Of a stretch of 64,000 bases of DNA, positions 8,663 through 16,792 are shown piece by piece. The stretch's first letter is position 1; each line of letters opens with the position of its first letter. Position numbers and translations under genes: made by a program. The DNA is from Microbacterium oryzae (lineage in GTDB: Bacteria; Actinomycetota; Actinomycetes; Actinomycetales; Microbacteriaceae): positions 310,001-374,000 of the forward strand of contig NZ_JAUEPM010000002.1 of assembly GCF_030406385.1 (NCBI RefSeq). Reading direction: 5' to 3'. The notes under the pieces were generated by a model. That model worked only from the letters and a program-made list of their open reading frames with translations, had not been told where the DNA came from and did not search any database.

Positions 8663-9421
8663 TCAGCGCGGCGGCATGCGGATGGCCCCGTCCAGTCGGA
8701 TGGTCTCGCCGTTGAGCATGGGGTTCGCCACGATGTGCGCGGCGAGCGCCGCGAACTCCTCCGGATGGCCGAGGCGGGCGGGGTGCGGGACAGCCGCCGC
8801 GAGCGACGCGCGGACGTCCTCGGGCAGCGTGGCCAGCATCGGAGTCTCGAACGTGCCGGGCGCGATGGTGACGACGCGGATGAGCTTCGAGGCGAGGTCG
8901 CGGGCCGCCACCAGGGTCATCCCGACGACGCCCGCCTTCGACGCGGTGTAGGGGATCTGGCCGATCTGACCCTCGAATGCGGCGACCGATGCGGTGAGCA
9001 CGCAGACGCCGCGCTCGCCGTCCTGCGGGTCGTTCGTCGCCATCCGCGCGGCCGCGAGGCGCAGCACGTTGAACGTGCCGACGAGGTTCACGCGCACGAC
9101 CTCCTCGAAGGTCTCGAGCGACCCCGCGGAGCCGTCGCGCTCCACGAGACGGACGGGCGAGATCCGGCCCGCGCAGTGCACAACCGCGTGCAGCGGACCG
9201 TGCTCCTCCGCGATGTCCAGCGCGCGATCGATGGCGGGGCCATCCGTCACGTCGGCGGGGGCGAACGAGCCGTGGATGTGCCCTGCCGCCACCTCGCCCG
9301 GGGCGTGGGGAAGGTCCACGATGACGACGTGCGCGCCCGCGCCCGCCAGCTCGCGGGCGGTGGCGAGGCCGAGCCCCGACGCGCCTCCCGTCACGATCGC
9401 CGATCCGCCGGAGACGTCCAT
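8663..9421 (-). CDS. SDR dehydrogenase, likely 3-hydroxyacyl-CoA dehydrogenase type II
   Basis: A 252-residue short-chain dehydrogenase. The NAD-binding TGGASGLG is at 11-18, VDLP after beta-2 suggests NAD rather than NADP, CAGR is at 83-86, and the catalytic Ser145, Tyr158 and Lys162 (YTASK) are present. The overall pattern, including [10 protein letters not shown], matches the HSD10-like 3-hydroxyacyl-CoA / 2-methyl-3-hydroxybutyryl-CoA dehydrogenases. The ATG at 9421 follows GGGAGGG. It is the first gene of the propionate cluster, and together with the thiolase at the far end it would form the last two beta-oxidation steps that produce propionyl-CoA. The substrate is inferred. Confidence 0.85.
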   Translation of the reverse strand: MDVSGGSAIVTGGASGLGLATARELAGAGAHVVIVDLPHAPGEVAAGHIHGSFAPADVTDGPAIDRALDIAEEHGPLHAVVHCAGRISPVRLVERDGSAGSLETFEEVVRVNLVGTFNVLRLAAARMATNDPQDGERGVCVLTASVAAFEGQIGQIPYTASKAGVVGMTLVAARDLASKLIRVVTIAPGTFETPMLATLPEDVRASLAAAVPHPARLGHPEEFAALAAHIVANPMLNGETIRLDGAIRMPPR

Positions 9422-9498
9422 CGTCCCTCCCGTCCGCGCCTGCCGGCGCTCTCCTCCCGACGCTACCCGGGCCATCCGACATCGGGAAGGGAGGCGTC

Positions 9499-10419
9499 TC
9501 AGCCCTTCACGCCGCCGGCGACCACCCCCTCGACGATGTGCCGCTGCGCGACGAAGAACAGCACGATCATCGGCAGCGTCGTGATGACGCTGGCGGTCAC
9601 GAGGATCTCCCAGTGCCACTCGCCGCCGAATCCGAACGCGTCGACGAGGGCCTTGAGTCCGCGGGGGATGGTGAAGGTCGACGCGTCGCGGAGGTAGATG
9701 AGCGAGCGCATGAGGTCGGTCCACACCGCCTGCACCTCGAACACCAGCGTCACCGCGATCGCGGGGCGCGACAGCGGCAGGGCGATGCGCCAGAACAGCT
9801 GCCACGCGTTGGCGCCGTCGACGCGGGCCGCGTCGAACAGGTCGCGCGGCAGCGCCAGCATGAACTGGCGCAGCAGGAAGATGTAGAACGCGCTGCCGAA
9901 GAGGTTGTGCGCCCACATCGGGGTGAGCGTGCCCACCTGCCCGAACGCGTTCCAGATGAGGAACGTGGGGATCATGGTGACCGCACCCGGCAGCATCATC
10001 GAGCCCAGGACGAGCGCGAACAGCACGCCGCGGCCGCGGAACCGGTAGTACGAGAAGCCCCACGCCACCATCGCGCTGGAGATGGTCACCGCGCCGGCCG
10101 CGAGCACCGTGACGATCGCGGTGTTCAACAGCCAGAGCGCGAGCGGCGCCTCCTGCCAGACCTGGACATAGTTGTCCCACGTGAAGGTCTTGGGGATGAG
10201 CCGGTTGTCGAACACCTCCCCGCGCGGCTTGAACGAGGCGCTGATGAGCCACACGAAGGGGTACGCGAACACGACGCCGGCGGCGACGAGCGCGATGCCG
10301 ATCGCGTAGTGCACGAGCCGACGCCGGGGCGACGTCCGGCGCCGCTTCGACGGGCGGATGGTGGGCGGCTGGGGCGCGGGAGTCGCCGCGGGTGGGACGA
10401 CCTCCAGGTCGGCGCTCAT
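9499..10419 (-). CDS. Carbohydrate ABC transporter permease, MalG-like
   Basis: A 306-residue inner-membrane permease with six predicted helices after a basic cytoplasmic head ([15 protein letters not shown]). The EAA loop that docks the ATPase is visible as [20 protein letters not shown]. It is the second permease of a three-gene importer; its ATG at 10419 overlaps the end of the first permease gene by 4 bp (ATGA). No ATPase gene is linked, as is usual for actinobacterial CUT1 importers, which share an MsiK-type ATPase encoded elsewhere. The substrate is a sugar or oligosaccharide by family, but no linked hydrolase narrows it. Confidence 0.93.
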   Translation of the reverse strand: MSADLEVVPPAATPAPQPPTIRPSKRRRTSPRRRLVHYAIGIALVAAGVVFAYPFVWLISASFKPRGEVFDNRLIPKTFTWDNYVQVWQEAPLALWLLNTAIVTVLAAGAVTISSAMVAWGFSYYRFRGRGVLFALVLGSMMLPGAVTMIPTFLIWNAFGQVGTLTPMWAHNLFGSAFYIFLLRQFMLALPRDLFDAARVDGANAWQLFWRIALPLSRPAIAVTLVFEVQAVWTDLMRSLIYLRDASTFTIPRGLKALVDAFGFGGEWHWEILVTASVITTLPMIVLFFVAQRHIVEGVVAGGVKG

Positions 10420-11309
10420 CGCGACGCCCCCTCGTAGTGCACGAGCCGGCGCGAGACGACCATCTGGATGGCGGTGACGATCATCACGATGAGGAAGAGC
10501 AGCCACGCCATCGCCGAGGCGTACCCCATGTGCAGGAACTCGAACGCCTGCTGGAAGAGGTAGATGACGTAGAACAGCGCGGCGTCGTTCGCGTAGGTGG
10601 TGTTTCCCGCGCCGAAGAACGCCGTGTAGGCCTCGTCGAAGGTCTGCAGGCCCGCGATCGTGTTCACGACGACGACGAAGAACAGCGCGGGGCTGATCAT
10701 CGGCAGCGTCACGCTCGTCAGGCGCCGCCAGGATCCCGCGCCGTCGATCTCCGCCGAGTCGTACAGCTCCTCGGGCACGCCGCGGAGAGCGGCGAGCAGG
10801 ATGAGCACCGACGAGCCCACGGTCCACAGGCTCATGATGACGAGGCCCGGCTTCACCCAGGATCCGTCGGTGGTCCACGAGGGGCCGTCGATGCCGACGA
10901 CCCCCAGGGCCGCGTTGAAAAGGCCGCTCTGACCGTTGAACAGGAGCAGGAAGAGGATGCCCACGGCGACCGGCGGAGTCATCTTCGGCAGGAAGAAGAC
11001 GGTCCGGAAGAACCCCGAGGCCCGCCCCGCCCGCTGCAGCAGCACCGCCAGTGCGAGCGACACGAGCACGTACGCCGGCACCTGCACCGCCGTGAAGAAC
11101 AGGGTGTTGCCGAGCGCGAGCGCCACCTTCGGGTCCGAGAACAGCCTGGCGTAGTTGTCGAAGCCGACGAACGAGGGGTCGTTGATGACGTCGTAGTCCG
11201 TCAGCGAGAGGTACCCGCTGTAGAGGATGGGCCAGGCGGTGAAGACGGCGAAGCCGACGATCCAGGGACTGAGGAAGAGGAGGGCCGCGCGCGTGTCGCG
11301 CCGCTTCAC
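10416..11309 (-). CDS. Carbohydrate ABC transporter permease, MalF-like
   Basis: A 297-residue permease with six predicted membrane helices. The N terminus, RDTRAALLFLSPWIVGFAVF, is typical of CUT1 family first permeases, and the EAA loop reads DSAEIDGAGSWRRLTSVTLP. The GTG start at 11309 overlaps the stop of the solute-binding protein gene (GTGA), so the two are translationally coupled. Forms a heterodimeric channel with the next gene product. Length and topology are normal. Confidence 0.93.
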   Translation of the reverse strand: MKRRDTRAALLFLSPWIVGFAVFTAWPILYSGYLSLTDYDVINDPSFVGFDNYARLFSDPKVALALGNTLFFTAVQVPAYVLVSLALAVLLQRAGRASGFFRTVFFLPKMTPPVAVGILFLLLFNGQSGLFNAALGVVGIDGPSWTTDGSWVKPGLVIMSLWTVGSSVLILLAALRGVPEELYDSAEIDGAGSWRRLTSVTLPMISPALFFVVVVNTIAGLQTFDEAYTAFFGAGNTTYANDAALFYVIYLFQQAFEFLHMGYASAMAWLLFLIVMIVTAIQMVVSRRLVHYEGASR

Positions 11310-12703
11310 GACCCCTCCTCGACCGTGGCCCACGCGTCGTCGAGCGCCTGCTGCGCGGTCTCCTGCGCCTGGGCGAGGGCGTCGGCGGCCTCGGCGTCGC
11401 CGGAGAGCACGTCGTTGATCGCGTCGTTCATAGCGGCCTCGAACTCCGCATCGGCGGGGTTCGCCGGCAGCGAGAACGTGTGCTCGTTGGCCTCGTACAC
11501 GGCGGCGATGCCGCTGTCCCAGGGCTCCCCGCCCGAGGTGGTCATGTCGTGGATCTGCTCGTCGGCCTCGGCGTTGCCGGTGAGGATGCCCGTGAACGGC
11601 TTGCCCTCCTCCTCGCGCAGGTCGAGGCGCGCCTGAGCCGCGGCGAGCCACGCGTCGAGGGAGGTCATCGCGCGCGCCCATCGGCATGCGGCCTGCGGGT
11701 TCTCGGCGCCCGACGGGATGGCCCAGGCCGAGCCCGACGCGTAGGCGATCGGCTCTCCGTCGTGGTCGCGGACGGTGTCGAATTCGAGCGGCGCGTCGGG
11801 GGAGACGTCGTTGAGGACGTTCACGTACCACTGCTCCATCGGCATCGCGCCGAGGACGCCGCTGGCGAACTGGTTGCCTTCGCCGAAGAAGTCGGCGGAG
11901 TCGCGCAGCGCCTTCACGTCGCCGAAACCGCCCTGCGCGTCGTAGATGCCGACGGCCCATTCCAGCGCCTCCACCGCCGCCGGGTCGTCCAGGTGCGCCT
12001 CGCGCCCGTCCTCGCTGAGGAGATCCGCGCCATTCATCCGCGCCCACAGCGGGAAGAACTCCGGCAGCTTGCTGTCCACGCCGATGACGGCGAGCGACCC
12101 GCCGTCGCTGCGGGTGAGGGCCTCGTTCGCGGCCGACATCGCGTCCCAGTCCGACCCGTTGACGTCCTCGATGGAGAGCCCCGCGCCATCCAGCAGATCG
12201 GCGTTCGCCATGGTCACCTGCACCACGTTGAACTCCGGCACCCCGTAGACCTCGTCGTTCAGGGTCACCTGCGCGAGCGCGGCCGCCACGAACGCGTCGG
12301 CGTCGATGCCCTCGCCCTCGTAGCAGCGGTCGAGCGGCAGGATCGCGCCGCGCGCGGCGAGCGACCCGATCTGGTCGCGGTTGGCGTAGATGAGATCGGG
12401 CGGATCGCCGGTCGCGGCGGCCGAGAGGAACTGCTGGAGGTCGAGCTCGCCCTCGGTGAGCTTCACCTCGACGCCGTCGCCGAGCTCCTGCTTCGCGAAG
12501 TCCATCCGGGTGGTGGCGACCTCGTCGACCCCCGAGAACCCCATGACCGACAGCTCGCCCTCGAGCGTCGTGTCGGAGGAGTACTCGGTGCCGGAGTCGT
12601 CGCCGCCGCCGGTGCCGACCGCGCAGCCCGTGAGGGCCAGCAGCGACGCCGCGCCCACGGCGGTCGTGATGGCGAGCGGATGGCGGTGCCCTGGTGTGCG
12701 CAT
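11306..12703 (-). CDS. Extracellular sugar-binding lipoprotein of ABC importer
   Basis: A 465-residue solute-binding protein. The signal peptide ends in the lipobox LALTGC with the lipid-carrying Cys27, followed by a flexible Gly/Asp/Ser stretch, so the mature protein is tethered outside the membrane. The rest is a family 1 (sugar) binding protein pattern: DPPDLIYANRDQIGSLAARG near 100-120 and GVLGAMPMEQWYV further on. AAAGGAG lies upstream of the ATG at 12703. It heads an operon with two permeases. A 17-bp inverted repeat at 12791-12807 sits in the short promoter region and may be an operator. There is no linked LacI-type regulator. Confidence 0.92.
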   Translation of the reverse strand: MRTPGHRHPLAITTAVGAASLLALTGCAVGTGGGDDSGTEYSSDTTLEGELSVMGFSGVDEVATTRMDFAKQELGDGVEVKLTEGELDLQQFLSAAATGDPPDLIYANRDQIGSLAARGAILPLDRCYEGEGIDADAFVAAALAQVTLNDEVYGVPEFNVVQVTMANADLLDGAGLSIEDVNGSDWDAMSAANEALTRSDGGSLAVIGVDSKLPEFFPLWARMNGADLLSEDGREAHLDDPAAVEALEWAVGIYDAQGGFGDVKALRDSADFFGEGNQFASGVLGAMPMEQWYVNVLNDVSPDAPLEFDTVRDHDGEPIAYASGSAWAIPSGAENPQAACRWARAMTSLDAWLAAAQARLDLREEEGKPFTGILTGNAEADEQIHDMTTSGGEPWDSGIAAVYEANEHTFSLPANPADAEFEAAMNDAINDVLSGDAEAADALAQAQETAQQALDDAWATVEEGS

Positions 12704-12790
12704 GACCTGCTCCTTTCGAGAGGGTCACCGGGAGGTCCTCCCGACGGCCTGATGGGGCCGAAGGTAGGACTGCGCGGGACTGCTCGGGAG

Positions 12791-12807
12791 GCGCTTGACA
12801 GAAGCGC
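12791..12807. promoter_or_regulatory. Candidate operator upstream of the sugar importer
   Basis: GCGCTTGACAGAAGCGC is a perfect 6-bp inverted repeat around a 5-nt centre. It lies 88 bp upstream of the solute-binding protein start, between that gene and the ABC-F stop codon. Sugar importers are often controlled at such sites, but the repressor is not identified here. Confidence 0.4.
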
Positions 12808-12820
12808 TCGACCGTCGCCG

Positions 12821-14485
12821 TCAGAGCTCGCGGACGCTGCCCGCCTCGACGCTCCAGCGCCGCTCGATGCGCACGTTCTCCAGCATGCGGCGGTCGTGCG
12901 TGACCAGAAGCAGGGTGCCCTCGTAGCTCTCCAGCGCCTGCTCCAGCTGCTCGATCGCGACGACGTCGAGGTGGTTCGTCGGCTCGTCGAGCACGAGGAG
13001 GTTCACACCCGTGGCCTGCAGCACCGCGAGGCCCGCGCGGGTGCGCTCGCCGGGGGAGAGCTCGCCCACGGGCCGCCCCACGTGCTCGGCCTTGAGGCCG
13101 AACTTCGCCAGCAGCGTGCGCACCTCGGCCGGCGGCAGCTCGGGCACGATCTCCTCGAATCGCCGTGCGAGCGGCTCGTCGCCCACGAGCAGCGAGCGCG
13201 CCTGGTCGATCTCGCCGATGCGCACGCTGGCCCCGAGGCTCGAGGTGCCCTCGTCGGGCGTGCGGCGCCCGAGGAGAACCGCGAGGAGGGTGGACTTGCC
13301 GGCGCCGTTCGGCCCTGTGATCCCGATGCGGTCGCCGACGTTCACCTGCAGCGAGACCGGCCCGAGGGTGAAGCCGCCCTGGCGGACGACGGCGCCCGAC
13401 AGCGTGGACACGACCGTGCTCGAGCGCGGAGCGGCGCCGATCGTGAACTGCAGCTGCCACTCCTTGCGGGGCTCCTCGACCTCGTCGAGGCGCGCGATGC
13501 GGCTCTCCATCTGCCGCACCTTCTGCGCCTGCTTCTCCGACGACTCGGTCGCGGCCCTCCGGCGGATCTTGTCGCTGTCGGGAGACTTCCGCATCGCATT
13601 GCGCACACCCTGGCTCGACCATTCGCGCTGGGTGCGCGCGCGGGACACGAGGTCGGCCTTCTTGTCGGCGAACTCGTCGTACGCCTCGCGCGCGTGCCGC
13701 CGTGCGGTCGCGCGCTCTTCGAGGTACGCCTCGTAGCCGCCGCCGTAGACGCGGTTGGACGACTGCGCGAGGTCGAGCTCCAGCACGCGGGTGACGCAGC
13801 GTGCGAGGAACTCGCGGTCGTGGCTCACGAGCACGACGCCGCCGCGCACCCCCCGGACGAACGACTCCAGGCGCTCGAGCCCGTCGAGGTCGAGGTCGTT
13901 GGTGGGCTCGTCGAGGAGCGCGATGTCGAACCGCGACAGCAGCAGCGCGGCGAGTCCCACGCGAGCCGCCTGCCCGCCCGACAGCGACGTCATCATCGTC
14001 TCCTGGGCGCCCGCGGCGTCGAGGTCGAGGCCGAGGTCGGCGAGCACCGCGGGGATGCGCTCCTCGAGGTCGGCGGCACCGCTCGCGAGCCACCGGTCGA
14101 GGGCCCGCGCGTAGAGGTCGTCGGCGGCCACTCCCGCCGGTGCGAGCGAGGGGTCGGCGAGGGCGGCCGCGGCGCCGTCGAGGTCGGCGCTCGCCGCGGC
14201 GCACCCGGTCCGGCGCGCGATGTAGGCGGCGACGCTCTCGCCGGCGACGCGCTCGTGCTCCTGCGGCAGGTAGCCCACGAACGCATCGGATGGCGCGAGC
14301 GAGACCGTGCCGTCCTGCGGCTCGAGCACGCCGCCGAGGATGCGCAGGAGGGTGGACTTGCCGGCGCCGTTGGCGCCGACGACGCCCACCACGTCGCCCG
14401 GGGAGACGGTGAGGTCCACCGATGAGAAGAGCGTGCGGTGGCCGTATCCGCCGGCGAGACCGCCGGCCACGAGGGTCGCGGTCAT
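12821..14485 (-). CDS. ABC-F family ATP-binding protein
   Basis: A 554-residue protein with two ATPase domains and no membrane helices, the ABC-F layout that acts on ribosomes. Domain 1 has Walker A GANGAGKST (about 38-46), signature LSGGQ and Walker B LLDEPTNDLD. A charged, Arg/Lys/Glu-rich linker lies at about 250-350 (the P-site interaction region). Domain 2 has GPNGAGKST, signature LSPGE and LDEPTNHLD. The ATG at 14485 has GAGGAT exactly 6 nt upstream and no Shine-Dalgarno. ABC-F proteins include translation factors and antibiotic-protection proteins; which type this is cannot be told from sequence alone. Confidence 0.92.
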   Translation of the reverse strand: MTATLVAGGLAGGYGHRTLFSSVDLTVSPGDVVGVVGANGAGKSTLLRILGGVLEPQDGTVSLAPSDAFVGYLPQEHERVAGESVAAYIARRTGCAAASADLDGAAAALADPSLAPAGVAADDLYARALDRWLASGAADLEERIPAVLADLGLDLDAAGAQETMMTSLSGGQAARVGLAALLLSRFDIALLDEPTNDLDLDGLERLESFVRGVRGGVVLVSHDREFLARCVTRVLELDLAQSSNRVYGGGYEAYLEERATARRHAREAYDEFADKKADLVSRARTQREWSSQGVRNAMRKSPDSDKIRRRAATESSEKQAQKVRQMESRIARLDEVEEPRKEWQLQFTIGAAPRSSTVVSTLSGAVVRQGGFTLGPVSLQVNVGDRIGITGPNGAGKSTLLAVLLGRRTPDEGTSSLGASVRIGEIDQARSLLVGDEPLARRFEEIVPELPPAEVRTLLAKFGLKAEHVGRPVGELSPGERTRAGLAVLQATGVNLLVLDEPTNHLDVVAIEQLEQALESYEGTLLLVTHDRRMLENVRIERRWSVEAGSVREL

Positions 14486-14532
14486 CCGGCCATCCTCTCA
14501 GACCGCCTCCGAGCGCATTCCGCGAGCGGCGC

Positions 14533-15210
14533 TCAGTCGGATTCGACCGACGTCTCCGAGTGAGGCAGCCCGAGGGGCTTCGACTCCGCCGAGCCGCGCT
14601 GGCGGAGGTAGATCGAGAACGCGATCATGCAGCCCACCGCGAGGAACTCGGACTGCCAGTTCTGCAGGGTGCGATTCCAGAACTCGGGGCTGGCGACGTA
14701 GTCCAGCCACGTCTGCGGCGCCTCGCCGTGGTGAGCCGCCTCGTCGTTCGCGACCACGAGTCCGGCCAGGGACTGCGCGAACCACGACAGGGCGAAGATC
14801 GCACCCATCCAGATGAGGAGGGAGTTCCCGTAGAGCGAGCGCCGCCATCCGCTCGCCCGCGCCCATCGCGGCGAATCGGGGCGGGCGTAGCGGCCGGCCA
14901 GCTGATCCTCGTCGTCGCCGCGACCCTCGTCATCGGGCTGCTTGGACTCGGGCGATCCCCGCTGCACGAGCCACACCGTGGCGAGGATGAAGACGAAGAA
15001 CTGCAGGAACTCGCTCTGCCAGTTCTCCGCGACATCCACCACGAACGCGGATGACGTCACGAACTCGCCGAGGGAGACCTCCGGCCGGCCGTGGCGGAGC
15101 AGCTCCTCGTTGTTGTCGGCGTGCCCGACGAAGGCCTGCGCGACGAGCGTCGCGAGGAAGATGCCGAGGAAGAGCAGCGAGAGGGCGTTGTCTCGGATGA
15201 ACGCGCGCAT
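14533..15210 (-). CDS. DUF6766-type membrane protein with internal duplication
   Basis: A 225-residue membrane protein that I recognise as the family catalogued as DUF6766; no function is known. It has four hydrophobic segments in two halves. The halves repeat each other: NWQSEFLQFFVFILATVWLV then QRGSPESKQ in the first (about 63-92), and NWQSEFLAVGCMIAFSIYLR then QRGSAESKP in the second (about 187-216). A charged linker joins them. It lies 15 bp downstream of a 43-residue membrane peptide gene and is probably co-transcribed with it. No clear ribosome site precedes the ATG at 15210. Confidence 0.85.
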   Translation of the reverse strand: MRAFIRDNALSLLFLGIFLATLVAQAFVGHADNNEELLRHGRPEVSLGEFVTSSAFVVDVAENWQSEFLQFFVFILATVWLVQRGSPESKQPDDEGRGDDEDQLAGRYARPDSPRWARASGWRRSLYGNSLLIWMGAIFALSWFAQSLAGLVVANDEAAHHGEAPQTWLDYVASPEFWNRTLQNWQSEFLAVGCMIAFSIYLRQRGSAESKPLGLPHSETSVESD

Positions 15211-15225
15211 GAGGACCGGCCCGGC

Positions 15226-15357
15226 TCAGCGTCCCGCGAGTGGCAGGACGATCATCACCGCGAGGCCGACGCCGACGATCGCGGCCCAGGACCAGAACAT
15301 GACGCGCATGCCGACGGTCTCGTCGTCGTCGGATGCGGAGCGAGGCTTCGCGGACAT
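15226..15357 (-). CDS. 43-residue single-helix membrane peptide
   Basis: A small gene with no family I can name. The peptide starts MSAKPRSASDDDETVGMRVM and continues FWSWAAIVGVGLAVMIVL, ending PLAGR: an acidic cytoplasmic head and one membrane helix. It precedes the DUF6766-type gene by 15 bp on the same strand, so the two products may work together. The ribosome site is weak (CTGGCGG before the ATG at 15357). The clean head-plus-helix layout and tight spacing support a real gene. Confidence 0.65.
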   Translation of the reverse strand: MSAKPRSASDDDETVGMRVMFWSWAAIVGVGLAVMIVLPLAGR

Positions 15358-15398
15358 GCCGCCAGGCTAGGCGGGGCCGTCCCGCTGGCGCCCGGGTC

Positions 15399-15428
15399 TT
15401 GACGGACCTGCGGCCCGGAGAGTAGGCA
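15399..15428 (+). promoter_or_regulatory. Possible sigma-A promoter of the SRPBCC gene
   Basis: TTGACG at 15399-15404, an 18-bp spacer and TAGGCA at 15423-15428. The start codon of the SRPBCC gene is 124 bp downstream. The -35 is good, the -10 only fair. Confidence 0.4.
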
Positions 15429-15552
15429 TCGCGCACCCATGCGGTTACAGGGTGACGTTCCGTCCGTCAACCCGTGTACTCCGGAGGAAGGCCTGCCTAC
15501 CGTTGGCGCAGGCGGGGTCGACTCGTCGAGACCCGCGGGAAGGAAGATCGCC

Positions 15553-15981
15553 ATGGTCACGTCGCTCGTTGCCGAGATCGAGGTCGACGCGCCCATCGGC
15601 GAGGTCTATCAGCAGTGGACGCAGGTGGAGAGCTTTCCCGAGTACCTCGGGGCGGTGTGGTCGGTGCTTCCGATCGACCGGGTCCGATCGCGCTGGGCGG
15701 TGAACCTCGACGGCTTCACCGAGGAGTTCTACGCCGACATCGTCGAGCAGACTCCCGAACGTCGCATCGAATGGCAGAGCACCGACGGCGTCTTCCATCG
15801 GGGGCTCGTCGAACTCGCGGAAGCGGGCGAGGGCACGCATGTGACCCTGCGGATGGAGTGGGAGCCCGAGGGGATGCTGGAGTCGTTCGGGGCGTCGGTG
15901 GGGGTGGACCCCCGGCAGGCGGAGCAGGACCTCGAGCGGTTCAAGCAGTTCATGGAGACGCGGCGCTCTTCGGTGACGTGA
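15553..15981 (+). CDS. SRPBCC family (cyclase/dehydrase-like) protein
   Basis: A 142-residue soluble START-like protein. The family start is visible as SLVAEIEVDAPIGEVYQQWT (3-22), followed by FPEYLGAV, the conserved loop FPxY of polyketide cyclase/dehydrase relatives, and a central RIEWQS strand. It probably binds a hydrophobic ligand; no enzyme activity can be assigned. I start at the ATG at 15553 because GGAAGGAAG lies just upstream; a longer frame from 15439 would add an unlike N terminus. It stands alone between a divergent membrane gene and the DUF7882 gene. Confidence 0.82.
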   Translation: MVTSLVAEIEVDAPIGEVYQQWTQVESFPEYLGAVWSVLPIDRVRSRWAVNLDGFTEEFYADIVEQTPERRIEWQSTDGVFHRGLVELAEAGEGTHVTLRMEWEPEGMLESFGASVGVDPRQAEQDLERFKQFMETRRSSVT

Positions 15982-16029
15982 CGTGACGAGATGGCCTCTC
16001 CGCTACACCTGTTCGGCGTGTATTGCGGC

Positions 16030-16035
16030 TAAGCT
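16030..16035 (+). promoter_or_regulatory. -10 box TAAGCT of leaderless gene 16042
   Basis: TAAGCT, then exactly 6 nt, then the GTG start. Transcription would begin at or next to the start codon. No Shine-Dalgarno is present. Confidence 0.6.
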
Positions 16036-16041
16036 CTGCCC

Positions 16042-16368
16042 GTGGGCAAATTCATCTACGGACTCGGCGGCGACTCGGTCGAACTCGATGATCGCACGCT
16101 TGCGCACCTGCGCATCGTCGTCATGAACAAGCTCCGTCGCTCTGAGCCCTTCATGTTCGACGCCTCGCTCGGCGAGGGCACCGGACGCCGCAGCTTCTGG
16201 CTGCACCCGGCGGTCCCCCTCCAGTTCCAGTTCTCCGGCGGGCGCTCACCGCGCCTGAACCGCCTGTGGCTCGACGAGCTCATGAAGGCGGCCAGCGGCC
16301 CCTCCGGTCTCACGATCATGCCCGAGCCGACGGAGCCCGTCGAGGCACCCGCGGCCGACCCGGTCTGA
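16042..16368 (+). CDS. Short DUF7882-type protein
   Basis: A 108-residue soluble protein of the Microbacteriaceae family I know as DUF7882, sometimes wrongly labelled ATP-dependent DNA ligase. Hallmarks are MGKFIYG at the start, LDDRTLAHLRIVVMNKLRR (16-34), FWLHPAVPLQFQF and the RLNRLWLDELMKAA helix. Its function is unknown. The GTG start has no Shine-Dalgarno and a -10 box 6 nt upstream. A paralogue faces it at 16418-16723; aligned, the two share ALAHLKVV/TLAHLRIV, SKLRRGE/NKLRRSE and HPAIPLRF/HPAVPLQF. Confidence 0.8.
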   Translation: MGKFIYGLGGDSVELDDRTLAHLRIVVMNKLRRSEPFMFDASLGEGTGRRSFWLHPAVPLQFQFSGGRSPRLNRLWLDELMKAASGPSGLTIMPEPTEPVEAPAADPV

Positions 16369-16398
16369 CCCGACACGCGGACGATTCGAGGCGCGTCT

Positions 16399-16412
16399 CC
16401 GACGATCGTCGG
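16399..16412. terminator. Small palindrome between converging DUF7882 genes
   Basis: CCGACGATCGTCGG is a perfect 14-bp palindrome, 31 bp after one stop codon and 6 bp before the other. A possible bidirectional terminator; the stem is short. Confidence 0.4.
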
Positions 16413-16417
16413 AAGAA

Positions 16418-16723
16418 TCATTCCGTCTCGTCGTCCTCCACCTGCTCCTTCACGAGGGTGATCCCGCCGAGGGCGTTGGCCGACTGAGCCAGCTCCTCGA
16501 GCCACGCGCGGTTGAGGGCCGGCGCCTCCTCGGTCTCGAAGACGAACCGCAGCGGGATCGCCGGATGCACCCACAGCGTGCTGCGCCCGTGCGCGTGGCT
16601 CCACGAGACGGAGAAGCTCTCGCCGCGGCGGAGCTTGCTGATGATGACGACCTTCAGGTGCGCCAGTGCGCGGTCCTCGATGTGTACCGCCGTGGCAGCC
16701 GCGCCATAGTGGAGAGTGCCCAT
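16418..16723 (-). CDS. Short DUF7882-type protein, paralogue
   Basis: A 101-residue relative of the gene at 16042. It starts MGTLHYGAAATAVHIEDRAL, then AHLKVVIISKLRRGESF, a predicted beta-rich middle with STLWVHPAIPLRFVF, and a C-terminal helix. The tail is acidic (KEQVEDDETE). Its function is unknown. I chose the ATG at 16723 over a GTG 9 nt upstream for two reasons. It aligns with the paralogue start, and a TACTGT -10 box lies 7 nt before it and overlaps the GTG. Facing paralogues this close suggest an old local duplication with inversion. Confidence 0.8.
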   Translation of the reverse strand: MGTLHYGAAATAVHIEDRALAHLKVVIISKLRRGESFSVSWSHAHGRSTLWVHPAIPLRFVFETEEAPALNRAWLEELAQSANALGGITLVKEQVEDDETE

Positions 16724-16730
16724 GGCGCTC

Positions 16731-16736
16731 ACAGTA
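16731..16736 (-). promoter_or_regulatory. -10 box TACTGT of leaderless gene 16723
   Basis: Read on the minus strand, TACTGT is followed by 7 nt and the ATG. It overlaps the upstream GTG, which rules that codon out if transcription starts here. Confidence 0.55.
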
Positions 16737-16780
16737 GCCCGGAAGCGCCGCCCTCACAGGATCCCCATAGCGCGTTCTCC

Positions 16781-16786
16781 TAGCGT
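16781..16786 (+). promoter_or_regulatory. -10 box TAGCGT of leaderless gene 16793
   Basis: TAGCGT, 6 nt, then ATG. The GAGGG between them is too close to the start to act as a normal ribosome site. Confidence 0.55.
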
Positions 16787-16792
16787 GAGGGC

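Noticed and set aside
7086..9482. A fused 798-residue PrpD protein
   Set aside because: The upstream part is the wrong frame of the SDR gene; PrpD homology and a ribosome site begin at 8612.
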